Shown here piece by piece: positions 10,150-21,404 of a DNA stretch of 64,000 nucleotides; position 1 is the first letter of the stretch, and each line of letters begins with the position of its first letter. The notes under the pieces are model-generated. The model was not told where the DNA came from and ran no database searches. It saw only the letters and a program-made list of their open reading frames with translations. A program made the translations under genes and the position numbers. Source of the DNA: Babylonia areolata (taxonomy: Eukaryota; Mollusca; Gastropoda; Neogastropoda; Buccinidae); NCBI RefSeq assembly GCF_041734735.1, contig NC_134879.1, positions 6,586,810-6,650,809 on the forward strand, read 5' to 3'.

Positions 10150-10639
10150 GATGTACATGCATTCACACACATGCGCGCTCGCTCACACCCCCCCCCCCCT
10201 CCCCTTCTCTCTCGTCTGTCTGTCTCTCTCTCTGCCATGTCCTCACGGTCTTCTGTACCTATTCATTCATTCTTTTTATATCCTTTGTGTCCCACTTTAT
10301 TTCTATAAAATAATAATAATAATGATAATATGTATGGAGAAGTTTGAAAACATGTTTTGATGGTTGTACACATTTTGTGAATTTAAAATGTTAAAAGAAT
10401 ACAAGAAATAAAAATAGACCAAAAAAAGTCAGGAGAAAAAGAAAGAATGAATGACTGAACAGCTCGCAGGCTGGGACTGATAATCGCATTATCGCAGAAC
10501 TAAGGACTGGGGTTACACTCTGACAACACTAGAACTTGATGTCACATACCTATTAATAGTCTCACTCTCTTTCTCTCCCCTCCGTCACCTTGTATTTTTG
10601 AATCCCCTCTCCCTTCTCCAAACACGCATATAAATAAAT

Positions 10640-10731
10640 GAATATCCATCTATCTATCGATCTATCTATCTGTCTGTCTATCTATCTATCTATCTATGTA
10701 CATGGGGGTGGGGGTGGGGGGTATTTATGTG

Positions 10732-10773
<42 letters not shown>

Positions 10774-10801
10774 GTGTGTGTGTGTGTGGGTGTGTGTGCA
10801 G
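10640..10801. repeat. (TATC)n, (TA)n and (TG)n compound microsatellite
   Basis: TATC/TGTC tetranucleotides at 10649-10697, TA repeats at about 10736-10770 and TG repeats at 10773-10800, separated by a GGGGTGGGGG block. Confidence 0.92.
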
Positions 10802-10901
10802 TTGATTTTAGAATTTTTTTTTATAGATAAATAAACAGAAATATACATAAGCATCTACGTACCTATACGTACCTACGTACACAAGCACACGCATGGTGCA
10901 C

Positions 10902-10903
10902 AA

Positions 10904-10941
<38 letters not shown>

Positions 10942-11023
10942 CAGAGACGTGCAACAGGATGAGTAACGTTCGTTCACAGAATCACTTTCCTTCGTAGATA
11001 GCTGTGTGTGTGTGTGTGTGTGT

Positions 11024-11058
<35 letters not shown>
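10902..11058. repeat. (CA)n and (TG)n tracts in inverted arrangement
   Basis: CA repeats at 10905-10939 and TG repeats at 11003-11049 ending GCGCGCGC; the two tracts are complementary and about 60 bp apart, so this stretch could fold back. Confidence 0.9.
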
Positions 11059-11059
<1 letters not shown>

Positions 11060-11742
11060 AGGATTTTGTCAGTTACATGCATATTTATTTTGGTGTTTAA
11101 CAAAACAACAACAACAACAAACGTGACTGGTCTTCTCGACTTGCAACTTGTGTTCAATATCTTGTGACTATCTTGTCTCGATTCAGATAAAATCAATTCA
11201 TCCAGTAATTTGAAACAGTAACGGAATAAGTGAATATTCATCATGCAAAGTCACTTAATTTTTCTTCTGAAGCAGGATTTGCGTAAAATAAATCTTCCGT
11301 GTCTTGAAAACATGCAGGCTTCTTGACATTTCGACCACTGCGTGTAGTCTGGAGGCTTTGTTCATCAGGCATCGCTGGCTGGCTGGAAATGAAGATGGGT
11401 CCTCACTGGAGGTTGTCTCAAAAGTACTTCATGTCACAAAACCACCATCACTGCGAGGAGGACTCTTGGTAGCACCACCAGATGTGAGAAAATCTGGGTG
11501 GTTGTCTTCATAGGACCTTCCCCCGAGGGATGCCTGGGGTATTTCAGTATAATTAGCATCCCGCCTTCTGAAAATTCTGTGCTAGAAATCTCCTCCTTTC
11601 TACTATCACTTTATTTCTGCCTTTTTTTTTCTTCCCTCAATGCTGTCTCTCTTTTTCTTTTTTCTTTTTTTTATCCCTCCCCAGTCCATTCCCTTTCTTT
11701 TCCCGAGCAAACCTTGACACTTTTTCCTCTCTTTTCCGAAGT
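11059..11742. other. Intergenic, no recognised feature
   Basis: T/CT-rich sequence at 11590-11720; no domain seen in any frame. Confidence 0.5.
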
Positions 11743-12045
11743 CTGTGATGTACAATAACAGCGCTGACAAAACTGAGGCCCATCTGGAATGACAGTAACA
11801 TCACGGTCAGTTCAAAGATCAGACAGATGCGCTCCTTTGTCATTTCTATATTTCTATTTAAAAACGATTTTTAAAAATGTCTGGGGGTCATGGACTTTAA
11901 CAGCTGAACTAGAGAATAAGATACACGCCACAGTGATGAAATGCTTCCGGAGCTGAGATCCTTGGCATCACTTACAGGGACCACATCACAAAATATGCAG
12001 TGCGTAGAAGTGTCGAGCAAGCTATTGGGCCGTTTTACTCTGGTA
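11743..12045 (+). mobile_element. LINE 3'-region fragment, inverted partner of 12700-13000
   Basis: It matches the minus strand of 12700-13000 over most of its length: TGACAAAACTGAGGCCCATC, GTTCAAAGATCAGACAGATGC, CTGAACTAGAGAATAAGATA, ATATGCAGTGCGTAGAAGTG. The coded product belongs to the LINE C-terminal block WT(F/L)TAELE...YAVRRS. It is thus an extra inverted copy about 0.65 kb from the main LINE body. Confidence 0.85.
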
Positions 12046-12395
12046 GTGATATTGTAAACACTGGGTTGGGCACTAGCTGTTCATTGAGTAGCGTTATTGG
12101 CACTATATTGTCTTTTTATGTAGTTTTTGTTTGGCTTTGATTTTTTGTTGCTGTTGTTGTTTTTTTGGTAATCTGGAGATGATAAGCAGAAGGATTGACG
12201 TCCTCAGCACAACCTTGTCGTATTTGCTCCAAGGAGCTGAATGGTTACGATAATGTGTCATGAACTGTGTTTTGTAAGCTAATGATTATTTATTTTGATG
12301 TAACAGTGTTGTGTTTAACTCGATTGAACATTTATATAGTTGGGCAGTCCTGATGATTATTGCCCTTTGCAGTAGGCTGGACTTTTAACAACAAC
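12046..12395 (-). repeat. Interspersed repeat X, copy 1
   Basis: On the minus strand it matches the repeat at 32.1 kb in order: GTCCAGCCTACTGCAAAGGG, ATCAGGACTGCCCAACTATA, TTCATGACACATTA, CAGCTCCTTGGAG, GGTTGTGCTGAGGACGTCA, AACAGCTAGTGCCCAA. No coding capacity. It separates the two inverted LINE arms. Confidence 0.75.
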
Positions 12396-12439
12396 AATGA
12401 TAACAACAACAACAACAACAATAATAATACCTATCTGTC

Positions 12440-15045
12440 TATCCCGTAGCCTCGCAGACCGTGGGGGGCACCTCACCATGGGCAACCAGTCTCACGGTTT
12501 TCTGTCCTTCTGACTCTCACTCAGGGTTAGACCTGTCCACTCTGAGATGCTGTCCTCCCATCTCTTCTTCTGCCTGCCTCTTCTTCTTGTTCTCTGCACT
12601 GTTCCCCACAGAAAGGTCTTGACCAGCCCTGATGAATGCGAACGTGGCCACTTCAGTTTCATTTCCTTTTCTTTACAATGGTCAGTAGATCATCGTGTGG
12701 CCCAATAGCTTGCTTGACACTTCTACGCACTGCATATTTTGTGATGTGGTTCCTGTAAGTGATGCCAAGGATCTTCCGGAAGCATTTCATCTCTGTGGCG
12801 TGTATCTTATTCTCTAGTTCAGCTGTAAAAGTCCATGCCTCGCAGGCATTTAAAAAAAAAAAAAATTTTTCTTTTCTTTTTTTTTTGAAAATAGAATATA
12901 GAAATGACAAAGGAGCGCATCAGTCTGATCTTTGAACTGACCGTGATGTTTCTGTCATTCCAGATGGGCCTCAGTTTTGTCAGCGCTGTTATTGTCTGAG
13001 CTATCCTGGAGAGTATTTCTGGCTTGGATCCTTTGTCCGAAACGATTGCTCCACGTTTTCAATTTTCACTGATTCTAATATCTGTACTGATGCCGTCGGT
13101 GTTGTTGGTCATCAGTTTGGTCTTCTTTGCGCTGATCTCCATTCCATTAGCTACAGATGTTTTGTCAAGGCATTCCACCAGGTTTACGAGCTCTACTTCA
13201 TTCCCTGCCAGTCAGCCAATGTCATCGGCAAAGCGTAGGTTGGTGATTGTTCCTCCACCGATGCTGACTGTTCCTTCCGGGAGGATATTGAAGAGAGTGG
13301 GAGATAGTAAACAGCCTTGTCTAACTCTAGCAGTTATTCTGAACCAGTCTCCAATGCTGCCACTGAAGTAGACTGCGCTGCAAGCCTTTTCATACAGACG
13401 CTGTATCACCTTGATCAGGTTGGCGTTGATGTTGTAGAGCTTCATAGCTGCCCACAAGACATCGTACCATACCCTGTCGAAGGCCCTCTTAAAATCCACG
13501 AAGACGTGGTAGAGGTCTTGCTCGTGTTGTATGTATCTCTCACACAGTATCCTGAGGTTGAGTATTTGTTCTGTTGTGCTGCGCCCTGGTCTGAACCCCA
13601 CCTGTTCTTCTGTGATGATCTTCACCGCTTGTGGTTTCAGTCTGTCCAGAATAATTTTCAACATAACCTTGTTCAGATGGATTATCAGGGTGATGTAATG
13701 GTAGTGTTGGCATTATTGCAGATTCCCTTTTTTGGGGAGAGCAATGACAATAGATTGGGTCCATGGTGTTGGCCATTCTCCAGTCCGCCAGATCTTGTTG
13801 CAGACTGTGGTGAGGGCGCTGACCATGGCTTCTCCCCTTGCCTGTACTAGTTCTGCCGCAATGTTGTCCACTCCTGGCGACTTTCCTAACTTCATTGCCT
13901 TCACTATTGCTTGGACGTCTCTCAGAGGATAGGTACGCGTCGCTATCATTTCTTGGGGGGACATTTAATACCTCTGGAACCCCTGTGGCTCTGTGGCTGT
14001 ACAACTCAGCAGTAATCAGTCCATCTATTCAGGATATCCTGCTCCTCTATCAGTCAGTTCCCTGCTTGTCTTGGATAATTGTGGAATGCCTTTGTTTGGT
14101 GCTTGTCAGATCTTTCACAAACTTGTACGGTTTTGTTGTTGTTTTTTGCCCTTGTTCGATTTCAGGCTGTCTTCAGTGTTTTCGCACTGCTCCTCGATCC
14201 ATTTCTCTCCTGCTTTTATTGATCTCTTGGCTGACAGCTCTGTATTGTTTCGCCCCACCTACCTCATTCTTCTTTTCTTCAGCTCCTTCCTTTGGTCACA
14301 TAGGTCCAGGATATCTGCCGCGACCCAGGGCTACTTTGTTGGTCGATGCTTGCCAAGAATCTCACCAGCTGTTTCGGTCACTGAAGTGTTGAAGGAGTCG
14401 ATCAACATATCCATATCTGTGTCAATGTCAGTGTCGAAGATGGTGAGGGGAGCAAGTCTACCTCATATCATAGTTTGGAAAACCTCTGCTTCCTCAGGAT
14501 CCTTTAGTTTGTCGAGGTCGAACTTGATTCTTGTGTGGCCTTGTTTTTGACAATCTTAGATGGAGGCGGAATGTCATCATCACAAGGTCATGATCACTTC
14601 TGACATCAGCTCCTGGGAAAGTTCTTGTATTGGCAATGCTCACACTTGACTGGAAATGCTTTTTCACCATGATGTAGTCGACTTGGTTGTCCGTCTGGGT
14701 GTTGCCAAGTCCACCTTCTGGAATCGTCTTCATCATAACAAAGTCATTGTATCTGGAAAATTCCAGGAGCCTAAGGCCTCTGTTGCTTGACTTGGATTTG
14801 CAGAACAGTCCGCAAGTGCCTTTCCAGTTGTTGTAAGCATCCTCTCCTACCTTGGCGTGCCGGTCGCCTTGCACAATAAAGGCGTTTTCTGTGGGGTTGA
14901 TCCGAAACTTCTTGCACTTGTTCGCAGAAATCTTTACAGCCTCGTCGTCATAATCGCTTGTTGGTGTAAAAGCATGGATAATGATGTTAAATGGGGTTGC
15001 CTTCAAGCATATAGTAATAAGGCGGCTGGATATAGGTCGGCATGA
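12440..15045 (-). mobile_element. Decayed APE-type LINE (endonuclease + reverse transcriptase)
   Basis: Read on the minus strand from 15 kb down: an endonuclease part (14494-15006) with HAFTPTSDYDDE, FIVQGDRHAKVGEDAYNNW (intact families have QGDWNAKVG), QVDYIMVKKHF, GADVRSDHDL; an RT start (KSPGVDNIAAELV, 13713-13964); the RT core (GFRPGRSTTEQI, VFVDFKRAFDRVW, RQGCLLSPTLFN, LRFADDI; 13212-13664); and the C-terminal domain (WTFTAELENKI..., 12659-12910, and RRRGRQKKRWEDSISEWTGL near 12550). Frames are broken in several places and part of the RT thumb is missing between FADD and the C-terminus. The clade is not certain: the WED-EWTG C-terminus is shared with the copies at 16.4 and 48.1 kb. Confidence 0.85.
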
Positions 15046-15465
15046 TGATAATAATAATAATCATCATCACCATCATCATCACATTTCTTGGGACCTAGTT
15101 ACCATCTGAATATTTCGTGTTCAAAGTTCTTCTGCTCTGTGATTCCGAGCATGGGTTTTGGTAGATGGAAAGATGGAATTGTGTGGTTATGGGACTTTGT
15201 TAACTGCGGACCAATATGAGGAACTGTGGGATAATGGATCCTACTCCAGTTGTTGGGCTTCGCAAGAATTTCGTCTCAGACGCGACCTGGCGGTTTGTGG
15301 TAAAATTCAGGTGACGTCTGTTCAGTCTTCAGTATCGTCGCAAGGATGTCTGGATCAGGTAAGATCTTGAAGTGATCTTCTCTTTGACAACTGCCAGGTT
15401 CCTCCACTATCTATCATGGTCTAGTTTCTGTGAGAAGATCTCACCTGGCTGCATAGTTCAAGAAG

Positions 15466-16320
15466 CTAGTGTGCACCATTTATTCTGTAGAAGTTCAGCT
15501 GATTACACTTCTGTCTGCTGTCTCTGGACTCAGCTGATGCTCTGACGTAGAACTGGGGCTTGGGATTAGAAGGGAGCGTTGGAAGATTAGTTTTGATGTT
15601 GAGCCGTACACGAGTTCTGCTGGTTTTTCCCTGTAGCTGACGTTGGTGTTGCAGAAGTGTCAGAAGACCAAGAGATGGGTCACTCTCACTCAGGGTTTTC
15701 TTCGCTGTCTGGACAGCTTGCTCAGCTTCTCCATTCGACTGAGGGTGCTGTGGGCTGAAAGTGATGTGATCAAATCCACAGTGTGTAAAAAAAAATCTTG
15801 AATTCAGCAGAGACAAACCATCTTCCATTGTCTATGACAAGCAGTTCTGGTATACCACGGTGTGTATACATATTTATTAGTCTTCCAGCTACAGCTTCTG
15901 TGGTGATGAATGGAAGATATCCTTATTCAAGATATCTTGAGAAATAGTTCACCAGGACTAAGTAGCTGTGTCCCATGAAATTACAGATACCTAATGGTAG
16001 TCTTTTGTAAAATAATCTACCCACTGATGTGATGAAAGTTGTGAGTTTGGCTGTTAACGGATCTGTGGAATCAGCCAAAATCCAGACCTTGCACCCAGTG
16101 GAGAGAAAATGACTGTTCCTTGGAGCTTGTGAAGTATGTCTCCCATTGTAGGAATTATGCTATGTTCTCTGTTAATGGTCATGTTTAATCTTTTGAAGTC
16201 TGTACAGATTCTGACTGAATTTGTTTTCTTCCTCAAGACTAGAACCATTGGTCTCCCTCTTTGAACACTGGAGCATATTTTAAGCAAGGCCACTTGATCT
16301 TGTTGCGTGACCATACCAGC
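15466..16320 (-). mobile_element. Gypsy-type LTR retrotransposon fossil (RT and integrase pieces)
   Basis: The minus strand shows a Gypsy-like reverse transcriptase segment (16054-16314) and an integrase core segment (15466-15828; PQHPQSNGEAEQAVQT is the family signature). The element is broken in several places and old; I see no recognisable LTR pair, gag or protease. It lies between two decayed LINE pieces, and related sequence may extend down to about 15.1 kb. Confidence 0.75.
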
Positions 16321-16409
16321 GTAGCTATATTTTTTCTTAACTGTTGTCAGCAGATCTTAATAATGTCCAATATGCTGCTTAATGGTTTGATGTACTTGTT
16401 CATTGGGGA

Positions 16410-17310
16410 TGTGATCAACCTATCGAATGTTTAGTATCTTGCGATAACACCTCATTTCCATGGCTTGGATTTTTCTGTTCAAATCTGCCGTCAAGATACA
16501 TGCCTCACACGCATACTGGAAGATAGAATATACCAGTGCACACAGGAGTCTAATCTTGAGTTTCATATAAATGTTGCTGTCCTTCCATATAGGTTTCAGT
16601 CTGGACAGTGCTGATGTTGTCTTTGCTTTCCTTAAGAGGATTTCTGATTTGGATCCTTCATTGCCGATAGTGGATCCCTGACAGGTAAACTGTTGAACAG
16701 TTCCTAGTTTCTGTCCCTGGATAGTTATATCAGCAGTGATGGTGGTATTGTGACTGGCCATGAACTTGGTCTTTTGGGCATTGATTTCTGATGCTACATT
16801 TTGTGATGCATTTCAGGAATATGTTGAACAGTGTGTGAGACAGAAAGAAGGCAGCCCTGACGGACGCCAACTGTAAGTATGGAACCACTCTCCAATTGCA
16901 CCATTTGTGAGTAGCTCACTGGTCGCCTTGGAGTAAAATTGCTGTATGGTGTTAAGTTTTGCCCGATGTTAAATTTGTTCATTGTGGCTCATAGTGCTTC
17001 CTGACAGGCTCTGTCAAACGCCTTCTTAAAGTCTATGAAGACGTAGTAGAATTCCCTCTGGTAGTGGATGTGTTTCTTGCAGAGGGTCTGATGGTTCTGT
17101 CGGAGATTTCCTTTCTTGGGGAGGGTGATGACAAATGATTGGGTCCATGGCGTGGGCCATTCATCTGTATGCCAGATTTTCTTGCAGATGACAGTTAGGA
17201 TGTTTCAATCATTCACTTCCACTACCCATCGTATAAATGAAGGAGTTTTTGAACTGCTTGCTTTTCTTCGTCGGGTTTTAATGCTTGGCGAAATCTAAGA
17301 GAAAAAAAGT
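16410..17310 (-). mobile_element. Decayed LINE fragment, same family as 12.4-15.0 kb
   Basis: On the minus strand it shows RT pieces near 16810-17100 (GVRQGCLLS) and the conserved IQGQKLGTVQQFTCQGS...LKPIWKD...YACEACILTADLNRKI-YRKILNIR block at 16420-16761, the counterpart of KVKGQKLGT.../WTLTAELE in intact relatives. Reading frame is lost repeatedly upstream. Confidence 0.8.
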
Positions 17311-17744
17311 AGTTTCCAATCAGGCCAGGTCTGAGGGCGTGAAAATGAAACTGTCTGGTGCCTTGAATGGGGCCGTTCCTTGCTGAGTTAGCTTATTGGC
17401 TTTTGAACAAAATCGGCAATGAAAATGACAATATAAGATACAAGCCAAGATCCTACAAGTTTACAATGGATCCTATATTCTTTGCTCTTCAGTATCCCAC
17501 ATCTGTTACTATGTAACCATCACTCATTCTTCAATGTTGTCAACACCACAGCCCAATTTGAGAAGAGACAGGCGACATTTAGTTACATCGACAAGTTCGT
17601 ACCATTAGTGCAAGGTATGCAATGAAGGCAAACGACCCGCATGCGCGAGTAAACAGTTCAGACTAACCCCGATGTTGGAACTGAAAGCAATATCTCCATA
17701 GATATATAGATAGCTAGATAGAAAGACAGACAGACAGATATGAG
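17311..17744. other. Intergenic, no recognised feature
   Basis: Only a short GATA/GACA-rich tract near 17700-17735. Confidence 0.45.
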
Positions 17745-20280
17745 AGGGGGTGCGGAGCTCGATCTGTCTGGCGTGCCCGGCATCTCCTCTGACGTTGCTC
17801 CCGGTGTGTGTGGCGTTAGCACTACTGACACTGACCCCTGATGTGTTATCCGTGTGTGTCGACACATCCACTTTATGTGGCTCTGTTTGTGCTGCTTCCA
17901 ACCTCAACACACGTGTTCATGCTGACATGTTTACTTCCCGTGACATTGCCCCCCTCTGACGTCAATTTTCCAAACTGTAGTGTATCCCCTGTGATAGCCT
18001 CTGCTCCGCTTCCTACTCCTCCCGCACCTGTCTCAACTCCCGGACCTTTCTCTTCCTTCCCACCGTCCTCCACTGCTCAGTCGTCATCTTCTCCTAGCAC
18101 TGTCTGTCTGCCTGACTCACCTACTTCACCTTTCAATTCCTCTCTACCTGCCTCTGATCTCTTTCATGTCTGTTCAATGCTCGATCTGTCTGCCCTGATC
18201 AAAAGACTGACTATATTTCTGACTACATTTTTTAAAACAACTTTGATGTAATATTTCTTACTAAAACCTGATTACAATCACAAGGCCACGAACCCAAACT
18301 TAAACAACTGACTCCCCATGACTACAAAACCAAGTCACTTCCTCGACCGTCTCGTGGAGGTGGCATCGCCATCATGTACAGACATCTTAGAATCTTCCCT
18401 TTCATCCTTGCACAACCATGCCTTTCCACATAATTCTTCTGAAACGCTCGAAATCACTCTGAATGTTCCCGGTCACTCAATCATCTTCTGTTGTCTCTAT
18501 CGTCCTCCTCCTAGTCGCAAGAACAACCCAAAGTCTTCTCTGTTTCACGAAGAGTCCCAAACACTACTTGATTAGTACAACCTTCGTTCTGGCAAACTCA
18601 TCATCCTTGGAGAGTTCAACTTTCATTTCGACAACCAAACCTTTTCTGATGTCAAACGCCTATGTCAATCTCTGTCCAATCTCTCTCGCTCGTCACAGAA
18701 CCATAGAACCAATAAACGGATCTGGCCATACCTGGACTGGCTGATCACCTGTGACTCTGATGCCATCATTGCATCAGTGACTGTGGCTGACGAACTTTCT
18801 TCTGACCATTCTGCTGTTGTTTTCTCGCTTAACACTTCAAAACCAACAAGAACCACAAAATCTGTTACTCGTCGCAACCTGAAATGCATCAACATTAACA
18901 CTTTTTCTTTTCAAGCTGCTGAACGCCTTTCCAAATTTTCTTCCCGGACCGACGTCTCTGCACATTACAACACTGTCCTCTCTCAACTGCTGGATGAACA
19001 TGCACCCGCCACTACCCGCATGCTGCCTGATAGGCCTTCCGCTCCATGGCACACAATAGACATTCGACTTGCAAAACACAAGCGTCGCTAATTGGAACAG
19101 CGATGGCGATCAACAAAACTGAAAAGCCACAAACAAATCTTCCGAAAACAAATAAACAAAGTCAAATATATGATCTCATCAGCGAATACAAACTTCTTTT
19201 ATTCCCAAGCTATCGATGCCACATCCACCAAATCTCTTAATTCCATCATGTCAAATCTTCTTGGCACTGCAAAAAGGACACCTCTTCCTTCTGCCTACGT
19301 TTTATCTGACCTCCCCAATGTCTTCTCTTTCTTTTTCGATAAAGTCCAAAATATTCGTACCAGCTTGGATCAAACACCTTTGCTACATACTTCTTCTGAT
19401 CCTCAGTTCAATGGCACACCTCTCCATTCCTTCAATCCCTTGATTGAAATAGAAGTCCATGAAATCCTGAAAGAAATGGCAATAAAATCATGCGAGCTTG
19501 ATCCCATACCAGCCTCTGTCGTTTCCCAATGTGTCTCACAGCTTCTCCCCACAATCACCAGTATTGTCAATTCATCTCTTCTCACTGGAACGTTTCCATC
19601 CACTTTCAAATCTGCAATCGTCCGGCCTCTTCTGAAGAAACCCAATCTCGACGCAAACATCTTGAAAAACTATCGACCAGTTTCTAACCTTCCTTTCCTG
19701 TCCAAACTTCTTGAAAAAGCCATCTTGAAGCAACTCAACAACCACCTTCATTTCAACAATCTCCTCTACCATTTTCAGTCTGCCTATCGTGCTGACCACA
19801 GCACCGAAAACACTCTCCTCCACATCCTGAATAATTTACTGTTAGCGACCGACTCAGGAAAAAATTCCCTTCTCATTCTTCTCGACTTGCCAGTTGCCTT
19901 TGACACGATAGACCATTCAATTCTTCTTTCCCGTCTTCATTATACATTTGGTATCAACGGCACTGCTCTCAACTGGTTCAAATCATATCTCAAAATCATA
20001 TCTCACTGACCGATTTCAGTCTGTCATCGTTGATAATTACCAGTCTGAACCAGTTAAAATCGCACACGAAGGGGCCTTACGCCGATGACACTCAACTTCA
20101 GAAAAATGATACCCCTGAAAATTTATCCTCGCTCTTACAAGAAACATCCGACTGCTTCCTGGACATTAAAAACTGGATGACTCTGAATTTGTTATAATTG
20201 AACGCGGACAAAACTGAAGCAATGATCATAGGAACTAAACAAAAACTCACTTCCATCACAATTGGCACAATCAAACGCTG
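17745..20280 (+). mobile_element. L2/CR1-type LINE, decayed
   Basis: Plus strand. A Ser/Pro/Thr-rich stretch (17841-18250) resembles the linker before the endonuclease. The endonuclease begins at NARS (about 18175) and includes FLTKT (active site E replaced by K), SRGGGIAIMYR, CLYRPPPS and SSDHSAVVFS, spread over several frames. The RT is one open frame at 19092-20009: ELDPIPASVVSQC, IVRPLLKKPNLD, NYRPVSNLPFLSK, FQSAYRADHSTE, LILLDLPVAFDTIDH. Sequence is lost after FKSYL; the YADD box appears as CGCCGATGACACTCAAC at about 20080, followed by MNADKTEAMIIGTKQK. It ends at a TTC-rich and (GT)n tract. Confidence 0.85.
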
Positions 20281-20320
20281 TTTCTTCCATTCTTTTTCTT
20301 CTTCTTCTTCTTTTTTTTTC

Positions 20321-20371
<51 letters not shown>
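20281..20371. repeat. (TTC)n and (GT)n microsatellite
   Basis: A TTC/T-rich tract followed by about 24 GT pairs at 20323-20370, at the 3' end of the L2-type LINE; part of the T-rich tract may be its tail. Confidence 0.92.
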
Positions 20372-20373
<2 letters not shown>

Positions 20374-20379
20374 CCTCCT

Positions 20380-20841
20380 CCTTCATTTTCTTCTATTTCT
20401 TCTCCTTTCAGTTTGGTTAGTTCTGTTTTTAATGATAAAATATTGCTATTTTGTTCTCACGAGAGGATAGTGAAAACAAAGCTTGTAGCTTATCCTTTTA
20501 CCCTCAATAAAACACCGAGCTCTGATCCGGCTGTTGTTTACCTTATGTGAAAAGAATCGATTGAAGATCAAATTGATTTTTCTCTAAAATGACCCGTTTG
20601 TGCGATCTTCATGTAAAATTCAAGACTTCGAGGCTTTTCATTTGCTTCAAATAGAAGAATTTGGTATGCACAACGAGAATTAAAATGGCATTCAGTGAAC
20701 AGCCACTCCGGATCTAATAATCACAGAAAACAAAAGCGCCGAACGCATGCTCTACCAACACCAACACCCACCACACTCCCCTACCCACCCCACCCACAAA
20801 CAAATGTGCACACACACGTAAATACATTCTACATAACATTC
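20380..20841. other. Intergenic, no recognised feature
   Basis: A C/A-rich tract (ACCAACACCAACACCCACCA...) at 20755-20815; otherwise plain. Confidence 0.5.
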
Positions 20842-21070
20842 CGTCAAAACACAAATGATGTTCGTCCTTCGGATTCGAAGATGACCATGGCTTCAAGAAT
20901 CAGATGGAAGATCGGTGGCTGTGGGTCCGGAGGTAATTGATGAGGCCAATCCGGGCCCTGAAGGCTCTCCCACATGTGGGACACATGTCTGTGGGTGCTT
21001 TCGTGGCAGTGGATGCTGTTAGGGCCTTGCGCACAGCACTTGTTGCGCGGTGTAGATTGAAGTCATGACT
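20842..21070 (-). mobile_element. LINE 3' end with CCHH zinc finger
   Basis: On the minus strand: KALTASTATKAPTD, then MCPTCGRAFRARIGLINYLRTH, a C-x2-C-x12-H-type finger (the first His position reads as Asn, so the finger is damaged), then a 3'UTR GGTCATCTTCGAATCC-GAAGGACGAACATC. This is the C-terminal finger of the same broad LINE family as 21.4-24.0 kb, from a different subfamily. Confidence 0.72.
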
Positions 21071-21135
21071 TGCGCTTGACTTGGATTAAAGTGAAAGAGA
21101 GTTGTACAGGTCGTCAGCCTCACTCTCTCGTCCCG

Positions 21136-21312
21136 GCCTACCTGGACCCAGTCGAGACGGCTGGAGATAGGTCAGGATACCATGGATGGCCGGCAGTGTT
21201 CTGCATGTGTCTATCTGGACCAAGTGACAAGACAAAAGTCGTGACAGCTGGAGATAAGGTCAGGATGCAGTGGGTGGCTGGCAGTATTCTGCAAGTGTCT
21301 CACTGCGCCCTT
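21136..21312. repeat. Tandem pair of ~90 bp
   Basis: Two diverged copies share GCTGGAGATA-GGTCAGGAT, TGG(A/C)(T/A)GGC, GGCAGT(G/A)TTCTGCA-GTGTCT. They begin at about 21157 and 21247. Confidence 0.65.
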
Positions 21313-21404
21313 TTAGCGCTCCATGGCGCATGCTGAGAATCGCCTTTCCGCCCGTTGAACCAATGATGGTTTCTTTCGCGCAGTCCGTCGAATCCAGGCT
21401 TCAT

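Noticed and set aside
18990-20009. Intact host gene for a 305-residue protein
   Set aside because: The frame is the reverse transcriptase of an L2/CR1-type LINE (NYRPVSNLPFLSK, AFDTIDH).
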